From positions 124,001-188,000 of the forward strand of contig NZ_JAFKCT010000003.1 in the NCBI RefSeq assembly GCF_017254915.1: a stretch of DNA of 64,000 nt. Direction: 5' to 3'. Below the pieces are notes generated by a model. The model saw only the letters and a list, made by a program, of their open reading frames with translations, did no database searches and had not been told where the DNA came from. This DNA comes from Algoriphagus oliviformis. Lineage in GTDB: Bacteria; Bacteroidota; Bacteroidia; Cytophagales; Cyclobacteriaceae. Each line of letters begins with the position of its first letter. Position 1 is the stretch's first letter. Positions 62,779 to 64,000 of the stretch are shown one piece after another. The position numbers and the translations under genes are program-made.

Positions 62779-63372
62779 GACAAAGCGCTTCGCTTTTGCT
62801 TCACCGCTGAGACGCCGAGGGCGCAAAAATCTCGCAGAGGAGATAGCTTCGCGACCGCCTCCGTACGCTCCGCGACTCTGCGGTGACAGTAGCGAAGCGC
62901 CGACGGAAAAGATTCAAGTCCAGCTTCTGATGATGCAGGACAACTTCCCACTCCTGTGCTGAGCTTGTCGAAGCATCCCTTTCTTCCCACCTTCAAAGAC
63001 AAAGCGCTTCGCTTCCTTTTCATCGCCGAGACGCAGAGTACGCTAAGATCTCGCAGAGAAGAAAGCTTCGCGATAGCCTCCGTACGCTCCCCGACTCTGC
63101 GTTAATAGTAGCGAAGCGCCGACGGAAAAGATTCAAGTCCAGGTTCTGGAGATGCAGGTCAACTTCCCACTCCTGTGCTGAGCTTGTCGAAGCATCCCTT
63201 TCTTCCCACCTTCAAAGACAAAGCGTTTCGCTTCCTTTTCACCGCTGAGATGCAGAGTACACCAAGATCTCGCAGAGAAGAAAGCTTCGCGATAGCCTCC
63301 GTGCGCTCCCCGACTCCGCGGTGATAGTAGCGCAAAGCGCCAACGGCAAAGATTCCAGCCCGGCTTTTGGAA
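62779..63372. repeat. Three tandem copies of a 219-bp repeat (third shortened)
   Basis: Copies begin at GACAAAGCG, at 62779, 62998 and 63217, exactly 219 bases apart. Each has AGCGCTTCGCT near its start and AGCGAAGCGC about 120 bases later, able to form a long-range stem, plus CTCGCAGAG and GACTCTGCG arms. Copies 1 and 2 end with a CTGAGCTTGTCGAAG phrase; copy 3 stops before it, near 63372. The copies differ by scattered substitutions. None encodes a supported protein. Confidence 0.9.
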
Positions 63373-63436
63373 AAGGGACTACATCCCACCTCCCAACTTC
63401 CCAACTTCCTACCTCCCGACTTCCCGACTTCCCGCT
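63373..63436. repeat. Low-complexity pyrimidine-rich stretch
   Basis: CCCAACTTCC / CCCGACTTCC near-repeats run for about 50 bases after the 219-bp array. No gene or signal is seen. Confidence 0.55.
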
Positions 63437-63439
63437 TCC

Positions 63440-63480
63440 TCTACAAATGTAGAATCATTTTTCTTTTCTACAAATGTAGA
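63440..63480. promoter_or_regulatory. Two BlaI-type operators (TCTACAAATGTAGA)
   Basis: Identical 14-base dyads TCTACA-AA-TGTAGA lie at 63440-63453 and 63467-63480, 27 bases apart. They contain TACAnnTGTA, the site of BlaI/MecI/CopY repressors. They lie 80-120 bases before the glucosidase start and about 750 bases from the blaI start, with the 219-bp repeats in between. Confidence 0.78.
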
Positions 63481-63482
63481 AT

Positions 63483-63501
63483 GAAAAACCTTCGGTTTTT
63501 C
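63483..63501 (+). promoter_or_regulatory. Hairpin following the BlaI operators
   Basis: GAAAAACC-TTC-GGTTTTTC gives an 8-bp stem right after the second operator, with CTTTAG after it. It may be a leader hairpin or weak terminator; there is no long T run. Confidence 0.4.
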
Positions 63502-63560
63502 TTTAGAGTTAATAGCGAGAAAATTCTAATTTCGAGACTTGCCTAACCTATACGACCTAC

Positions 63561-64000
63561 ATGTCAGCTGAATATATTCGATTAAAGGAGGATAAGGAGC
63601 ACAAAAAACATTGGAAGAAATGGGGCCCTTATCTGACCGAGCGCCAATGGGGAACGGTCAGGGAGGACTACAGCTCCGATGGCGCCGCCTGGGAAAACGT
63701 CACCCACGATGAAGCCCGAAGCAAGGCCTACCGCTGGGGAGAAGAAGGTATAGCGGGAATCTCCGACTACAAGCAGAAGCTGTGTCTGTCCTGGGCTTTT
63801 TGGAATGGGAAAGACCCCATGATCAAAGAGCGCCTGTTTGGCCTGACGGGCAATCAGGGAAACCACGGGGAAGACGTCAAGGAAATCTACTACTACCTGG
63901 ACTCCACGCCTACCCACAGCTACATGAAGATGCTCTACAAGTATCCCCAGGCTGAATTTCCCTACCAAAAACTCATAGAGGAAAACAAAAAAGCCGGCAA
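63561..64000 (+). CDS. MGH1/GH63-like glucosidase, N-terminal part (cut by window edge)
   Basis: From an ATG at 63561 the frame stays open to the window end (146 residues visible). The sequence [58 protein letters not shown], and [28 protein letters not shown] (quoted in parts) matches the N terminus of the large Bacteroidota glucosidases related to GH63. No signal peptide is present, so it should be cytosolic. Two BlaI-type operators lie upstream. The catalytic domain lies beyond the window. Confidence 0.85.
   Translation, partial: MSAEYIRLKEDKEHKKHWKKWGPYLTERQWGTVREDYSSDGAAWENVTHDEARSKAYRWGEEGIAGISDYKQKLCLSWAFWNGKDPMIKERLFGLTGNQGNHGEDVKEIYYYLDSTPTHSYMKMLYKYPQAEFPYQKLIEENKKAG

Noticed and set aside
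62779-63372. CRISPR array
   Set aside because: The repeats are 219 bp long, contiguous and without unique spacers of constant length; no cas genes are near.

Overview
The window looks like chromosomal DNA of a Bacteroidota bacterium, most likely a Cytophagales/Cyclobacteriaceae (Algoriphagus-type) member. Three SusC/SusD (RagA/RagB) pairs, a FecI/FecR sigma/anti-sigma pair, DUF2490, DUF1080, BlaI/M56 and propeller-cytochrome c lipoproteins all fit that group. The DNA is GC-rich for the phylum, apart from one clearly AT-rich cassette near 8-9.8 kb. I see no tRNA, rRNA, CRISPR array, prophage or transposase. Taxonomy is inferred from gene content only.

Layout: 1-6.4 kb holds housekeeping and stress genes (SDR oxidoreductase, DUF7218-like, DUF305, a response regulator with a multi-PAS histidine kinase, a Blc-type lipocalin, a hemolysin III/PAQR protein). 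6.4-9.8 kb is accessory: an AAA_14/DUF4143 ATPase behind three 32-bp phased repeats, then an AT-rich two-gene lipoprotein cassette. The larger lipoprotein gene begins in a CAAAC x7 repeat that looks like a phase-variation switch. 9.9-14.8 kb is a minus-strand sugar-conversion cluster (DUF4432 epimerase-like, PMI-like cupin, TIM-barrel isomerase, Gfo/Idh/MocA). 15.4-17.8 kb is an arylsulfatase interrupted by one in-frame TGA.

18.2-27.8 kb is a signal-transducing outer-membrane uptake locus: ECF sigma, FecR, SusC with an STN domain, SusD, a small lipoprotein, a Tat-exported PLP aminotransferase and an AEC-type permease. 27.9-46.3 kb holds two divergent SusCD systems. Each is followed by a large exported beta-propeller/cytochrome c protein. 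One arm adds a DUF1080 (3-keto-glycoside lyase/hydrolase family) gene, and the other adds a VCBS/FG-GAP protein. A symmetric four-half-site element sits between them. The working idea is import of a glycoside-like substrate coupled to heme-dependent oxidation outside the cytoplasm.

46.4-50.4 kb carries an AraC regulator, a hexapeptide acyltransferase, a zinc alcohol dehydrogenase, a Crp-like regulator and an AhpD-like protein. 50.5-60 kb carries a GT39-type membrane glycosyltransferase, DUF2490, two toxin-antitoxin-like pairs around an S9 (DPP-IV) peptidase, and an overlapping metallophosphoesterase/glycosyltransferase pair. 60-64 kb carries a BlaI/M56 sensor pair, three copies of a 219-bp tandem repeat, two BlaI-type operators and the start of a GH63/MGH1-like glucosidase.

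The strongest candidates for something new are the phase-variable DUF6973-like lipoprotein cassette, the SusCD locus with a Tat-exported aminotransferase, and the divergent SusCD-cytochrome locus.
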